Assembly (NCBI GenBank): GCA_025999315.1
Contig: BNXD01000001.1
Coordinates: 1 to 61,534, forward strand
Direction of reading: 5' to 3'
From: Bacteroidia bacterium
GTDB lineage: Bacteria > Bacteroidota > Bacteroidia > Bacteroidales > Rikenellaceae
Length of the DNA stretch: 61,534 nt
Positions 26,568 to 36,268 of this stretch are shown here, piece by piece; positions within the stretch are counted from its first letter, which is position 1, and every line of letters starts with the position of its first letter. The position numbers and the translations under genes are program-made. The notes under the pieces are model-generated. The model did no database searches, was not told the origin of the DNA, and saw nothing but the letters and a program-made list of their open reading frames with translations.

Positions 26568-27905
26568 CTAAGCCCCGGCGCCATGCTGTTCGACGATCTT
26601 GCCGTACTCGTCGGCAGAGATGGTTTTGGGCTCGACGGCAACCAGACCGGCGACGGCGTCGATCACCCTCGCATCGAGCAACTGCTCGTATATTCGTTTG
26701 CTCTCCTCCTTGTTCTCGAGCATGGAGGAGGCGTAATTGGTGAGCATCTCGTCGCCCACCGAGCTCATGCCATACTGGGCAAACTGGGCCATGGCGACGT
26801 TTTTGGCCTCCTGCAGGGCATCTTCCCGGGTTACGGTCAAATCGAGAGTGGTCATGAAGTGCTTGCGGATGATGTTCCACTTCATCATCTCGAGGAACGG
26901 GGGAAAGTCGCGCTCGATCTCCTCGGGCGAGAAACGGTTCTCGTTGATGACGTAGAGCCACTTTTTGAGGAACTCGACGGGCATCCGAAGGTCGATCTTC
27001 CCGAGCAGGAAGGCGCGCATGTCGGCGGCGAAGAGATAGCCCGTCTCGCGCTCCAGCTCGGCGGCGATCTGGCCCAGCAGGTACTTCTTCAACCCCGCCT
27101 GGTCCGTAACATCGCCCTCGGGGAAGGCCATGCGGAAGAAGTCGTCGTTCATCTCGGGCTCGGCAAAGCGACGTATCTTGGTGATGGTCAACTCCATCTT
27201 GGGGTCTATGCCGCCCAGCTCCTCCTCCTTGACCTGCAATGTGGCCGCCCGCTGAGCGGGATTTTTGTAGAGCTCGTTGACATCGACCTCCATCTTGTCG
27301 CCCACCTTCTTGCCCAGGAAGGGTTTACGCCCCTGCTCGTCCATCGATATGAGACCGACGTAAGCCTCGGCGATGTTCATCGAGGCGTTGTCGAGGGTAA
27401 CGTTGAGGGCATCCTCGCTCTCGACGGTGTCCACGTCGACCAGACGCCCGAACTTGCGCAGGAAGTTGGCGCGGTAGCTGTCCTCCATCTTCTTGTCGAC
27501 CTTGATGTTGTAGCGCGTCAGTTTGTCTTTGGTCGAGAGCGCAAAGCCAACCTCGGGCGAGGAGGCGAACTCGAAGACAAACTCGTGCTCCACCCCGCTG
27601 TCGAAATCCAGCGGCTGTTGAGCGTCGCCGGGCAGCAGATCGCCCAGATAATCTATTTTGTTATCCTCGAAGTACTTCTGACATGCGTCGGTGGCGGCGC
27701 GGTAGGCCTGCTCGGCGGTAACGCTCTTGCGATACATCTTTTCGATGATCCCCATGGGCACCATGCCCGGACGAAAGCCCGGCACGGAAGCCTTCTGGCG
27801 GTATTCGCGCAATGTCTTGTCGACGGCGGCGCTGTAATCGGCCTGTTCGACGGTAACTTTCAGCAATGAGGTGAGGTCTGCCTGTTCTTCCCTGACTATT
27901 TTCAT
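26568..27905 (-). CDS. tig: Trigger factor (ribosome-associated chaperone)
   Basis: The 445-aa protein has the N-terminal ribosome-binding domain with the signature PGFRPGMVPMGIIEKMY (FRxGxxP-type), a peptidyl-prolyl isomerase-like middle region (about 150-240) and an extended helical C-terminal chaperone domain. It helps nascent proteins fold at the ribosome exit. Sequence in the middle domain is divergent, as is usual in Bacteroidetes. A TACCTTTG -7 box lies 24 nt upstream. clpP and clpX follow. Confidence 0.95.
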   Translation of the reverse strand: MKIVREEQADLTSLLKVTVEQADYSAAVDKTLREYRQKASVPGFRPGMVPMGIIEKMYRKSVTAEQAYRAATDACQKYFEDNKIDYLGDLLPGDAQQPLDFDSGVEHEFVFEFASSPEVGFALSTKDKLTRYNIKVDKKMEDSYRANFLRKFGRLVDVDTVESEDALNVTLDNASMNIAEAYVGLISMDEQGRKPFLGKKVGDKMEVDVNELYKNPAQRAATLQVKEEELGGIDPKMELTITKIRRFAEPEMNDDFFRMAFPEGDVTDQAGLKKYLLGQIAAELERETGYLFAADMRAFLLGKIDLRMPVEFLKKWLYVINENRFSPEEIERDFPPFLEMMKWNIIRKHFMTTLDLTVTREDALQEAKNVAMAQFAQYGMSSVGDEMLTNYASSMLENKEESKRIYEQLLDARVIDAVAGLVAVEPKTISADEYGKIVEQHGAGA

Positions 27906-27928
27906 CGGTCTGTTTTATATTTTGCCCG

Positions 27929-27936
27929 CAAAGGTA
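27929..27936 (-). promoter_or_regulatory. Putative -7 box of tig
   Basis: TACCTTTG on the minus strand, about 25 nt before the tig ATG and just overlapping the end of the DUF4924 gene region. The TTTG box is unclear. Confidence 0.45.
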
Positions 27937-27937
27937 A

Positions 27938-28492
27938 CTATTTTTTGTATAAATCGGTTTCGCCCCGCTCTACTTTGTGGTAAATAGCCACCAGGTTGGC
28001 CACTACGGGCGAGACGAGTTGCAGCACGCTTTCGATGGCCGTCCGTGGCCGGTCGTCGCCCTTCATGCGATAGAGCACCACGCTGTACAACGCCCTGAAA
28101 CACAACTCGACCTCCCCGGCGTCTTCGCGTCCGAGGGTGGCGCGCAGGGTGGGCAGCTCGACGATGAGAGGGGCTGCCAGCTGGCGGTAGTCTCTTCCGG
28201 CGGGGAGGGTCATCAGCTGATCGTGAAGACGTTGCAGATCGGCGATCAGGTGCATCGTGTGGTCGAGATGCCCCGTCTGCTCCCTGCCTTCGCGGCGCAG
28301 CAGGTCCACCAGCTCCATATACCACAGCATCAGCTCCTCTTTGGCTCCGGGGTCGACCTGGTGAGGGGCGACCATCGTGCGCCTGATGGCCTCCGGCTCG
28401 AAGCGCAACGCCCGCAACAGATCCTCCAACTGCCACAGATAGAGGATGTATTCGGCAATATTCTCTTTACGTTTGGATTGTGCTATAAACAT
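27938..28492 (-). CDS. DUF4924 family protein
   Basis: The 184-aa protein matches the DUF4924 family, mostly helical Bacteroidetes proteins of unknown function. It starts MFIAQSKRKENIAEYILYLW and keeps the QLEDLLRAL helix. There is no signal peptide or membrane segment. It precedes tig on the same strand with 32 nt between the coding regions, so co-transcription is possible despite the -7 box in the gap. Confidence 0.8.
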   Translation of the reverse strand: MFIAQSKRKENIAEYILYLWQLEDLLRALRFEPEAIRRTMVAPHQVDPGAKEELMLWYMELVDLLRREGREQTGHLDHTMHLIADLQRLHDQLMTLPAGRDYRQLAAPLIVELPTLRATLGREDAGEVELCFRALYSVVLYRMKGDDRPRTAIESVLQLVSPVVANLVAIYHKVERGETDLYKK

Positions 28493-28559
28493 ATTCGGTT
28501 GACGGTCTTATGGTTTGTTTTGACACGACAGGGGGACGAGAAGCGTCCCATTGTGTGTT

Positions 28560-29545
28560 AAGGAACGGGGTGTGCAGTCCGCAGTCGGAGGGGGACTGCC
28601 GGTCTTGCACAGCAAGACCGATTAGCTTCATCTTGCAGTTTTGCCTGTCAAAACTGCCGACTCCCTCGCCCGGCAGCGGCTCTTAGCCGCTGGGGGGGCG
28701 GGCGGGGAGTCGAAAAACAGGTAACAGGTAGCCTTCTTGCTTTGACCTTAAGTTTGTCCATTGTCAAAGGCCTTTTGAAGCCGCTACGCGCGGGGCGGTT
28801 CTTTTTTATAAAAAGAACCAAAAACACCCGGCTGTTCGCCTCGGCTACTCGCCTGGAGGAAATTGAGCTACGACGCCAAACCTCCTCCTTTTAGTCCCCA
28901 CTGGGGGCCTAACGTCGTCAAACAAGCGGCGTCGCTTGACGCTCAATTTTCTCCGCTCGCTTAACGCCTCGGCTCAATGCCGGGGATGCTTCGCCCCTGC
29001 GGGGCGATGAAGATCGAAAGAGTATTCAAAAAGCGCGAAGCTAAGGCCGCCCTTGCGAGGAGGCGTAAAGCGGAGCGCGTTGAGAGCGAGGCTATTGGAG
29101 CCACAGGCGCCAAGCGAGCCGCTGTTCGAGGGCGTTAGGCGCGTAGCGACTAAAAGACCGAGTTCGGCGCAGCAGCCTCACGAATAGCGCCGAGGTTGCT
29201 TAGACTTCTCCGCCGAAGTTATTTGTGAGCTATTTTGGCCTCTGACAACTTGCCGACGCGGAGCATAGCTCACGCTATGCGACAAGGAGGCAAGGCAGGC
29301 AGGGGGCGAAAAAGCCGCAAAGAACGAGAGTGGAGAAGTTTAAACAACCTCAATGTAGCCCCGCAGCTCAGGCGGCGATTTTTGGCTCTTTTTCTAAAAA
29401 AGAGCCGCCCCGCGCGTAGCGGTCTCAGTAAACCTTGAACGATGAACCAAACTTAAGAACAATAGCAAGTTGTTGCATGTTTTTCGGCCTCGTAGAGGCC
29501 GGCACCAACTTCTTTCCCGCAAAAGTAGCAAAAGCAGAGCCTGAT
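28560..29545. repeat. Intergenic repeat block R7 (hairpin-module mosaic)
   Basis: No gene. Modules: the CGGTCTTGC/GCAAGACCG stem at about 28598, the nested GACTCCC/GGGAGTC hairpin at 28655-28715, D at 28797-28819 and 29384-29406, C inverted at 28860-28950, and E at 29192-29351. Most of it is the reverse-complement arrangement of blocks R3 and R8. Confidence 0.85.
29192..29351 (-). repeat. Module E, 160-nt MITE-like hairpin (copy 3, inverted)
   Basis: Same length and architecture as the copies at 5316, 13958 and 35934. The central loop is TCAC, as in the other inverted copy. Confidence 0.8.
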
Positions 29546-29589
29546 TTATTCGGCCCTATCCCGCTCGGGTTGTGGGTTCCCGCGCCTTC

Positions 29590-30978
29590 TCACTCTGCCC
29601 TGCGGCAGTAGGAGCTGTATTTGTTGAGCACCTTGTAGACATATTGGGTAGTCTCGGTCTCGCGGTCCGTCAGAAAGTCCTCGTCCCACTCGCTCTTTGG
29701 CCGAACGTCCTCCACCGCGTCGCCTTCCGCCCCACCCTCCTCTGCGAGGGCGATTGCCTGGCCCCGACTGCGCAGATAGTCGGCCACTTCGGCCCACGAA
29801 TCGGGATTGCCGCCCGTCTCGGCGATCACGCTGCGCGCCACGATCAACCTCGACAGTCCGGCGTTGTAGCACGCCAGGATGATGCTCAGACGATCCTGCT
29901 GCGAGGTGCCCGGCGCGAAACGCAACGAGCGGCGAATGTCGCTCAGCAACTTGGCCGCCACCATTACATTCAAATCGGGGTCCATGATCTGCTCCTCGTC
30001 CACGTTGTAATGGCGCGCCACCGAGGGCAATACCTGCATCAGCCCCCTGGCTCCGCGCGGCGATACGGCGAACAGGTGAAAGCGCGACTCGCTGAAGGCA
30101 ATGGCCTCCAGCAGCCGCCAGTCGTGCCCCTCCTGTCGGCATATACGCCTGATAATGTGGTCGTAATAGGAGATGTTGGCGCCCTGGCCGACACCCTGCC
30201 GCACGATGCCCTTCTCGAAAAAATCGTCGCTGAGTTGCGCATAGTCGTCCGTGCTGCGAAAATGGTCGAGCCACGCCTCGAAATGGTTGGCCAGGCGGTA
30301 GCGGTTGATGCGAACACAGACCGGGACGGACTCGCCAAAGTCGTGTATCACCTCGAGGTTGCCGGCCAGAGCGCACCCAACGATGGCCTCGCTCTTCTCG
30401 CAGATCAGAAAGTCGCACCCATGGCAGCTCAACTGCCGGACCAGGTGAAAAGCATCGTCGCCCGAGACGAAGATGTTGCTCCCGTTGAGCGAGTGGAGCA
30501 ACAGGCGGTAGCTCTCCGTCGAGCAGAATCCTTCGCTCACCACAATGTTGCCTCCGCGCATGGCCTGAGCGGGCGGCATGTTGTCGGCGATGATCTTGTC
30601 GGCCACCGTTTTACGCGCCAAAGCCACGTAGGACGATGTGCACAACGGCCGCACCGTCTCGCTCGTTCCCGTCGGCATACTGCCGGTGCAGAGGGCCATG
30701 TCGGCCATCTTGCGGCGCATCATCTCGGTCATGTGTTCGGGCGGACAGCACACAAACTCGACCCTCACCCCCAGTTTGTCGGCATAAGCCCCCAGCAACT
30801 CTCGCTGATAGCCCAGCATCTGGTCGCCAATGCGGATCATCCCCGGCATGCGCGGCTCGACGATCACCACCATCCTGTCGCGATAGTGCAGATAAGGCTC
30901 CTTTTTACACCCCGTACAGAGCAGCAGCGCGAGCAGCGCCGACAGGCATGTGCATAAAATGGGTTGATGTCTTGGCAT
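29590..30978 (-). CDS. mltF: MltF-like membrane-bound lytic transglycosylase, lipoprotein
   Basis: The 462-aa protein combines a periplasmic solute-binding-like domain (about 35-265, DRMVVIVEPRMPGMIR onward) with a C-terminal SLT domain. The latter has AIAFSESRFHLFAVSPRGAR, whose Glu in SESRF is the expected acid catalyst, then GLMQVLPSVARHYNV and ILACYNAG. The lipobox is LCTGC. This matches MltF, which cleaves peptidoglycan to 1,6-anhydro products at the outer membrane. A far longer open frame exists upstream, but the ATG at 30978 is the start because the lipoprotein signal begins there. It is 86 nt after the porin gene. Confidence 0.88.
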   Translation of the reverse strand: MPRHQPILCTCLSALLALLLCTGCKKEPYLHYRDRMVVIVEPRMPGMIRIGDQMLGYQRELLGAYADKLGVRVEFVCCPPEHMTEMMRRKMADMALCTGSMPTGTSETVRPLCTSSYVALARKTVADKIIADNMPPAQAMRGGNIVVSEGFCSTESYRLLLHSLNGSNIFVSGDDAFHLVRQLSCHGCDFLICEKSEAIVGCALAGNLEVIHDFGESVPVCVRINRYRLANHFEAWLDHFRSTDDYAQLSDDFFEKGIVRQGVGQGANISYYDHIIRRICRQEGHDWRLLEAIAFSESRFHLFAVSPRGARGLMQVLPSVARHYNVDEEQIMDPDLNVMVAAKLLSDIRRSLRFAPGTSQQDRLSIILACYNAGLSRLIVARSVIAETGGNPDSWAEVADYLRSRGQAIALAEEGGAEGDAVEDVRPKSEWDEDFLTDRETETTQYVYKVLNKYSSYCRRAE

Positions 30979-31064
30979 GCGTTTCTGATTTTTTGGGGCG
31001 GAATGCCTATATGCCTTGGATATGCCTCGGAAGGTGCGAGCGGGAGAGTTGTCCAGGCAGCTTC

Positions 31065-33179
31065 TCAGTCGTAGAACCCCCACGAGATGCCCAGTTTGAG
31101 CACCCGGGCGTTGAGGGGATAGTGGAGCACGGCAAAGGTGTTGTCCGAGCCCAGCAGACCCTGATTGAGGTGGGTCATTTTGAGGATGATGCGCATGCGT
31201 TTCCACTTGGCGTTGATGAAAGCGTCCACCATCGGAAAATCGCCGAGTTTCTTCTCGCGCTGGTTGTAGAAGGTCGCCGTGGCGGGGTTGTAACCCAGTC
31301 CGTAATAGGAAGTGGTGTACCACCCGTCCAGACCGATCTGCAGGCGCAGAACATCTTTGACGATATTGAACTCGTAGAAATAGGAGAGATAGGCGGCCGC
31401 CAGAGGCGCCGTAACGACGTTGTTGTCGGAGCTGGTCTGCAACAACATCCTGTGGTTGAGATGCAGCCCGCCCAGAGGGATGTTCTCCTCGAGATAAATG
31501 CCCGACAGCGAGATCGATCCGCTGTTCTGCTGCGGCCGGGCGTCGGGCCCGTAATAGATCTTGTCGAGGTAGAGCGTCTGGAACACCCCCGCCTCCAGCC
31601 CCAGGTGGGGCATTCCGAGCGAGGCCTCGAGCCGGGTCTGCGACTCTCTGGCAAAGGCGTTCGACCACGCGAAGTGGTTGGAGAAATAGTTGCTCGACCA
31701 GTAGCCCGGCGAGCTGAGCTCCTGCACGAAACGCCCCTTGAGGGTGATCGGATGGCCCTGGACGTAGGCGTTCATACTGAGGTTGGCTCGAAGGTCGACA
31801 TCGCCGCTGCGGTAGCCTGCATAGATGTATTTGGCCCAGGCGTCCCACAGCAGGTACCGGCGAAACCGCCCCTGCGCCGAGCCGTAGATGTACCACGACT
31901 GTTTGCTCTCCTTGCCCGCGCTGCCGGTCAGATAGTTCCCCGGGCGGAATTGACCGTAGAGGTGGTTGTCGAGCCCCACCCCGCCATCGATCACCCCCAC
32001 GATGCTCTCCCGCTCCCATGGTTGCAGCTGCATGAACAGACGCGCCGAGAAGCGCGACTCGAAGAGCGAGTCGCTGGTTACCGTCGGATTGATGTTCCAG
32101 TTGGCGTAATAGCTGTGCCCGTCGGGGTCGATGGTCTGCGCGCGGGTGTCGGTATATTTTTTGAAATACCGGCTGTACTCTATCGAGTTGCCGAAGAACA
32201 CCGACGATTTGCCGGCGATCGACAGATCGTCCTCCGAGAGCCTTCGCAGCGGAAAACCGATCGACTGGACCATGTAGTAGCGGTTGTTCTTCAGCAGGTT
32301 GTAGGCGTCGGCAAGCCTCATGGGGATGTTCTGCGGGATCTCGAACTCGGGGTCGGTCAGGTCGGCATCGTTCACCAGACCGCCGTTCTCCTTGATGAAG
32401 GCCGCGTTGTAGATGTAACCCGCATGCAACGAGTAGCGTTTGCCGGTGTGGTTGAAGGCCAGCGAGAGGTTTTTGTCCTTGGAGCCCTGATGGGCGTAGA
32501 TGCCTCGCGTGCCGCGGTTGCGGTAGTTGACGTTGAAACCCGTCGAGGGCGAGATGTTCTGGGCGTGAGTAACCCACAGGCTCTCCTCGGCGCGTTGTTT
32601 CTGTCCGGCGCTGAAGTAGGAGAGTTGAGTGAAGGGCCGTTTTACATTATAAAAAGGTGTGTTCTCCGGCTCGAACCCATAGCTGTAGAAAGCCTCGGCA
32701 AACTCCCAGTCGCGGTAGTGCGGATGGCGGGCGGCATTCAGAGGGATGGTGCCCGCCCCGAGGGGTCCGATCATGGCGTCGCCCACATCGCTGCGCATGT
32801 AGGGATAGTCGATCTGCGCGTGCATCATCATCGTGTCGATCGTCTCGAGTCTGATGCGGTTGCGAAACATGTCGACCGTCCACGCAAAGTTGGGCTGCAG
32901 GCGCAGCGAATCGTCGAAGAAGTACGATTCCAGAGGTTTGCGGGGTTTGTGTTTGGTGCTGTCGCGGCGGGCGGCGGGCTCGTTCTCGCCCTCTTCGTCC
33001 GCCCCCGTCTCGAAGGGATTGCCGCCCAGCTGGCGCATATCTCTATAAGGGTCCGAGGCGTTCTGCCTCGACGGCCCGACGGGTCGCTGGGCCGAGACCC
33101 TCACAGCAAGAGGCCCCCAGAGCATGATCACCATGGCGGCCAGATAGAAACAGCGGGTATATATCGACTTTCGCTTCAT
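31065..33179 (-). CDS. Putative outer membrane porin (Porin_10 type)
   Basis: The 704-aa protein has a signal peptide ending near RVSAQ. A soluble, charged stretch (about 30-75) precedes a long run of alternating hydrophobic and polar segments typical of a beta-barrel. The PLESYFFDDSLRLQPNFAW segment and the FAEAFYSYGFEPENTPFYN region are typical of the Bacteroidetes putative-porin family. The protein ends in an aromatic-rich strand (LGISWGFYD). Transported substrate is unknown. It lies between pssA and mltF on the same strand, possibly in one transcript with xerC and hpf. Confidence 0.8.
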   Translation of the reverse strand: MKRKSIYTRCFYLAAMVIMLWGPLAVRVSAQRPVGPSRQNASDPYRDMRQLGGNPFETGADEEGENEPAARRDSTKHKPRKPLESYFFDDSLRLQPNFAWTVDMFRNRIRLETIDTMMMHAQIDYPYMRSDVGDAMIGPLGAGTIPLNAARHPHYRDWEFAEAFYSYGFEPENTPFYNVKRPFTQLSYFSAGQKQRAEESLWVTHAQNISPSTGFNVNYRNRGTRGIYAHQGSKDKNLSLAFNHTGKRYSLHAGYIYNAAFIKENGGLVNDADLTDPEFEIPQNIPMRLADAYNLLKNNRYYMVQSIGFPLRRLSEDDLSIAGKSSVFFGNSIEYSRYFKKYTDTRAQTIDPDGHSYYANWNINPTVTSDSLFESRFSARLFMQLQPWERESIVGVIDGGVGLDNHLYGQFRPGNYLTGSAGKESKQSWYIYGSAQGRFRRYLLWDAWAKYIYAGYRSGDVDLRANLSMNAYVQGHPITLKGRFVQELSSPGYWSSNYFSNHFAWSNAFARESQTRLEASLGMPHLGLEAGVFQTLYLDKIYYGPDARPQQNSGSISLSGIYLEENIPLGGLHLNHRMLLQTSSDNNVVTAPLAAAYLSYFYEFNIVKDVLRLQIGLDGWYTTSYYGLGYNPATATFYNQREKKLGDFPMVDAFINAKWKRMRIILKMTHLNQGLLGSDNTFAVLHYPLNARVLKLGISWGFYD

Positions 33180-33261
33180 CGGGCTGCCAAAAGTACAAAA
33201 AAAATATGAGACGCTCCCCGTTGTGCGGTAAAAGGTTGGGTAAAGCCGCCCGGAAAGCGCG

Positions 33262-33954
33262 CTACCCTCGCCACCGTTTGAGTATCCACATAACGACCGA
33301 GACCACGATATAGAGGCCGATGATCACCGGCACGGCGGCGATGTCCATCAACGCCAGTCCCACCGCCGCGACCGCCGCAAAGCAGTAGCGCACGGCGTTG
33401 GGCCGCCATGCGAGCGAGGTGAATTTGAACGAGAACATCTCCACCGGACAGATCAGCAGCCACGCACAGACAACGGCCAGCAACACGGGAAACCACGGCC
33501 CGACGGACAGCCTGCTGTCCTGGATCAGATAGCCGATCGAGGTGATCAGCAGGGCGTTGGCCGGGGTAGGCAAGCCGCGAAAGCTCACTTTCTGCTCCTG
33601 GTCGATGTTGAACCGCGCCAGCCTCAACGCCGAAAACAACGGGACGATCATAGCCGCCGAGGCCAGGAGAAGGTCGCCGCCGCAAAGCTTGATGGAAAGC
33701 GAGAGCGTCGCCGCCGGGGCCACGCCGAAGGTGACCATGTCGGCCAGCGAATCGAGCTGCACCCCCAGGGGCGAATATTGCCCCAGCAGCCGCGCCGCCA
33801 GCCCGTCCATAAAGTCGAACACACACCCCAGCGCCACCAGTACGAAGGCCAGCTGCATGTTGCCCGCGCACCACGCAGCCCAAATGGCCAGGCAGCCGCA
33901 CAGCAGATTGCCCAGGGTGATGATGTTGGGCAGGGTGAAATATCTTATTTTCAT
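33262..33954 (-). CDS. pssA: CDP-diacylglycerol-serine O-phosphatidyltransferase
   Basis: The 230-aa integral membrane protein carries the CDP-alcohol phosphatidyltransferase motif, DG-x2-AR-x8-G-x3-D-x3-D, as MDGLAARLLGQYSPLGVQLD continuing to SLAD. Several membrane segments follow. It makes phosphatidylserine from CDP-diacylglycerol and serine, the first step to phosphatidylethanolamine. The 230-aa length fits the short (subclass II) enzymes. It sits 29 nt downstream of hpf, so co-transcription is likely. Confidence 0.93.
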   Translation of the reverse strand: MKIRYFTLPNIITLGNLLCGCLAIWAAWCAGNMQLAFVLVALGCVFDFMDGLAARLLGQYSPLGVQLDSLADMVTFGVAPAATLSLSIKLCGGDLLLASAAMIVPLFSALRLARFNIDQEQKVSFRGLPTPANALLITSIGYLIQDSRLSVGPWFPVLLAVVCAWLLICPVEMFSFKFTSLAWRPNAVRYCFAAVAAVGLALMDIAAVPVIIGLYIVVSVVMWILKRWRG

Positions 33955-33983
33955 CTTTTCGGTGCGTGTCGTCGGGGCCAGGT

Positions 33984-34277
33984 CTAAACGGTCTTGCCCT
34001 TGTGTTTTTCGATCTGTTTTTTCAGGGCGTCGACAGCCCCGTCGATCGACTCCTCGAAACTCTTGCTGCGAAACTCGGCGACCAACTCCCCGCCCGGAAC
34101 ATCGAGTTTGACCACAACCACTTTGTTGCCCAGGTCGTGATCCTTGTCGAGCTTGAGCACAACCTCCGCAAGGCTCACCCGCTCGATGAAACGGTCGAGT
34201 TTCTCTACCCTTTTCTGTGCAAAATCGAGAAGCTTTTTGTCCGCGTCGAATTTCACCGACTGAATCTTAACGTTCAT
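33984..34277 (-). CDS. hpf: Ribosome hibernation-promoting factor (short HPF/RaiA family)
   Basis: The 97-aa protein has the HPF/RaiA N-terminal fold: MNVKIQSVKFDADKKLLDFA, the central HDLGNKVVVVKLDVPGG strand and the AEFRSKSFEESIDGAVDAL helix. It lacks the C-terminal dimerisation domain, so it is a short form. It binds idle 30S subunits or 70S ribosomes in slow growth. It follows xerC after 12 nt, an arrangement common in Bacteroidetes. Confidence 0.9.
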   Translation of the reverse strand: MNVKIQSVKFDADKKLLDFAQKRVEKLDRFIERVSLAEVVLKLDKDHDLGNKVVVVKLDVPGGELVAEFRSKSFEESIDGAVDALKKQIEKHKGKTV

Positions 34278-34289
34278 ATTCGCAGTATT

Positions 34290-35207
34290 TTAAGTTTTAT
34301 TTTTCTCGCCCCTCGGGTGGGCTTTTTTGTAGACTTCCTTCAGGCGGGCGATCGAGTTGTGGGTGTAGACCTGCGTGGTGCCAAGCGAACTGTGACCCAG
34401 CAACTCCTGTATCTCGCGCATGCCGGCCCCGTTGTCCATCAGATGAGTGGCGAACGTGTGGCGCAGGGTGTGGGGACTGCGTTTGCCGCTCACCCCCGCG
34501 TCGCCAAGTTCGCGACGCACCAGACGATAAACTTCGCTGCGATTGATGCGCGCTCTTTTTTTGGTTAAAAATAGCGGTTTTTCGCCACTTATGCAAATAT
34601 TTTCGTTCCGTGCAGCCTCCAGATAGAGCATCAGCCTCTCGCGCAACGGCTCGATGAGCGGCACGATGCGCTCCTTGTCGCCCTTGCCGTGGACTTTGAG
34701 CGTGAGCAGGTCGTCCGACAGATCGCTGCGGTCGATGGCCAGCAACTCGGCAAGGCGCAAGCCGGTGGAGTACAACAGCACTATGATCAGCTGGTTGCGC
34801 AGACGCCAAAAATGCTCCGTCTCACCCTCCGCATCCTGCTCGAGACGCTCCACCACGGCGAGCATCCTCTTCTGAGGCTGCGACGAGGGGAGCGGTTTGC
34901 CCGTCTTGAGAAAGCCGATCCCCAGCGAAGGGTCGCGCTCGATCGCCCCGGTGCGCAACAGATAACGAAACCACGCCCGCACCGAACACATCATTTTGTT
35001 GATCGACGACGCTTTCAGTGCGCCGCCCCTGGCCAGCGAAGCGACCCAGAGGCGAACGTCCTGCGCGGTTATCAGCGTCGGGTCGATCTGCCCTCCATCG
35101 CCCTTGACAAATCCCATAAAACGCTCTATATCCGCCAGGTAGCCATTGACCGTATGGGCGGAGTAACGCTTCTCGACCTTCAGATATTCTATGAACTTGT
35201 CGAGCAT
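34290..35207 (-). CDS. xerC: Tyrosine recombinase XerC-type
   Basis: The 305-aa protein has an N-terminal SAM-like core-binding domain (LDKFIEYLKVEKRYSAHTV) and the C-terminal catalytic domain with the Arg in STGLRLAELL, HTLRHTFATHL (His-x-x-Arg), GHSSLGTTQVYTH with the second His, and the Tyr nucleophile. This is the housekeeping recombinase that resolves chromosome dimers at dif. I take the ATG at 35207; the longer frame to 35282 reads into the repeat. Gene order xerC-hpf supports housekeeping. Its start is 7 nt from the end of repeat block R8. Confidence 0.92.
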   Translation of the reverse strand: MLDKFIEYLKVEKRYSAHTVNGYLADIERFMGFVKGDGGQIDPTLITAQDVRLWVASLARGGALKASSINKMMCSVRAWFRYLLRTGAIERDPSLGIGFLKTGKPLPSSQPQKRMLAVVERLEQDAEGETEHFWRLRNQLIIVLLYSTGLRLAELLAIDRSDLSDDLLTLKVHGKGDKERIVPLIEPLRERLMLYLEAARNENICISGEKPLFLTKKRARINRSEVYRLVRRELGDAGVSGKRSPHTLRHTFATHLMDNGAGMREIQELLGHSSLGTTQVYTHNSIARLKEVYKKAHPRGEKNKT

Positions 35208-35213
35208 AAAGGG

Positions 35214-36262
35214 TGGTTTTTTATAGTCAAAAAAAGTAGATTCACCCCAATCGCCCCGAAAGGGGCGAAGTAACCCCGGCATTGAGCGATGGGCGGTTCA
35301 AAAATTGGCGCAGGTCCGAGCGATCAGCGACGCCACTTGTTTGACGACGTTAGGCCCCTCAAGGGGACTAAAAGGAGGAGTTTTGGCGTCGCAGCGAGGG
35401 CCAAGACAATTTAGCCCGTCGCTCACCGCCGGGCGGTTTTTGTGCTACTTTTTGCCGCCAAACGACGCCAAGCCGAGCGCCATCCGAGCCCAGCTCGGAA
35501 ATGGCCGAGGCGCGAATCGACGAAAGAGTGAGGGCAGAGGCGAGCTTGCTCGAACTCTCTGCCGAACGACAAGGAGAAGGGCGGGCGTCCCTTTGCCCGC
35601 CAACTTCGGAGTAAGGCGAGCGTCTCTTTGCGAGCCAACAAGTAGCGAGGCTTCAGCGGCAAGCGGCTGAAAAGACCTTGAAGTTGAACTAAACATGCGG
35701 TCTATTGACTTGGCCTCCGTATTTTGTCTGCGCACAGACCTTAAGGTTGACCGTTGTCAAAAGTTTTCTGAGCTCCGCTGCGCGCGGGGCGGCTCTTTTT
35801 TAGAAAAAGAGCCAAACGACGCCAAGCCGAGAGCAGAGTCGAGCTCGCTCGAACTCTCTGCCGAGGCGCGAAGGAGTAAGGCGAGCGTCTTTTTGCGAGC
35901 CAACAATCGCCGCCTGTGCTGCGGGGCTACTTTGAGGTTGTTTAAACTTCTCCACTCTCGTTCTTTGCGGCTATTTCGCCCTCTGCCCGCCTTGCCTCCT
36001 TGTCGCATAGCTGGAGCTATGCTCCGCGTCGGCAAGTTGTCAGAGGCCAAAATGGCTCACAAATAACTTCGGCGGAGAAGTCTAAGCAACCTCGGCGCTG
36101 TCGCTCACTACTCCTCGGGTTCCTTAACCCTCGTCGCTTGACGCTCACGACCCACGCGCCTCGCTTTACGCCTCCTCGCAATGGCGGCACGGCTCCGCGA
36201 TTTCTGAACAGACTGTCTCAATAGTAATTTGACTATTTCAACCCAACTTTGTTAATTACACA
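35214..36262. repeat. Intergenic repeat block R8 (hairpin-module mosaic with defined ends)
   Basis: About 1.05 kb that fills the space between the xerC start and the NUDIX gene, with no credible gene. Both ends match those of R3: TTTTTTATAGTCAAAAAAAG on the left and GAACAGACTGT...TTGAC...AACCCAAC on the right. Modules in order: C at 35320-35400, B at 35479-35505 and 35534-35562, D at 35791-35813, B at 35833-35861, E at 35934-36093. Confidence 0.85.
35934..36093 (+). repeat. Module E, 160-nt MITE-like hairpin (copy 4)
   Basis: Same 160-nt length as the others. The central loop is TGGA, and one arm has an A instead of G at the TCTCCGC segment, which weakens the outer pairing. Confidence 0.8.
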
Positions 36263-36268
36263 ATGAGT

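Noticed and set aside
30979..32577. Extension of the MltF-like gene upstream as one 995-aa frame
   Set aside because: The extra part overlaps the porin gene in another frame and the lipoprotein signal begins at 30978.
30636..33209. 857-aa plus-strand ORF antisense to the porin and transglycosylase genes
   Set aside because: Shadow across two real genes.
34290..35207. Tyrosine recombinase as an integrase for the repeat element next to it
   Set aside because: The xerC-hpf neighbourhood and XerC-like domain make a housekeeping role more likely; no element-specific feature is seen.
35208..35282. Longer start of the xerC gene
   Set aside because: The added 25 residues are read from the repeat end and do not look like XerC.
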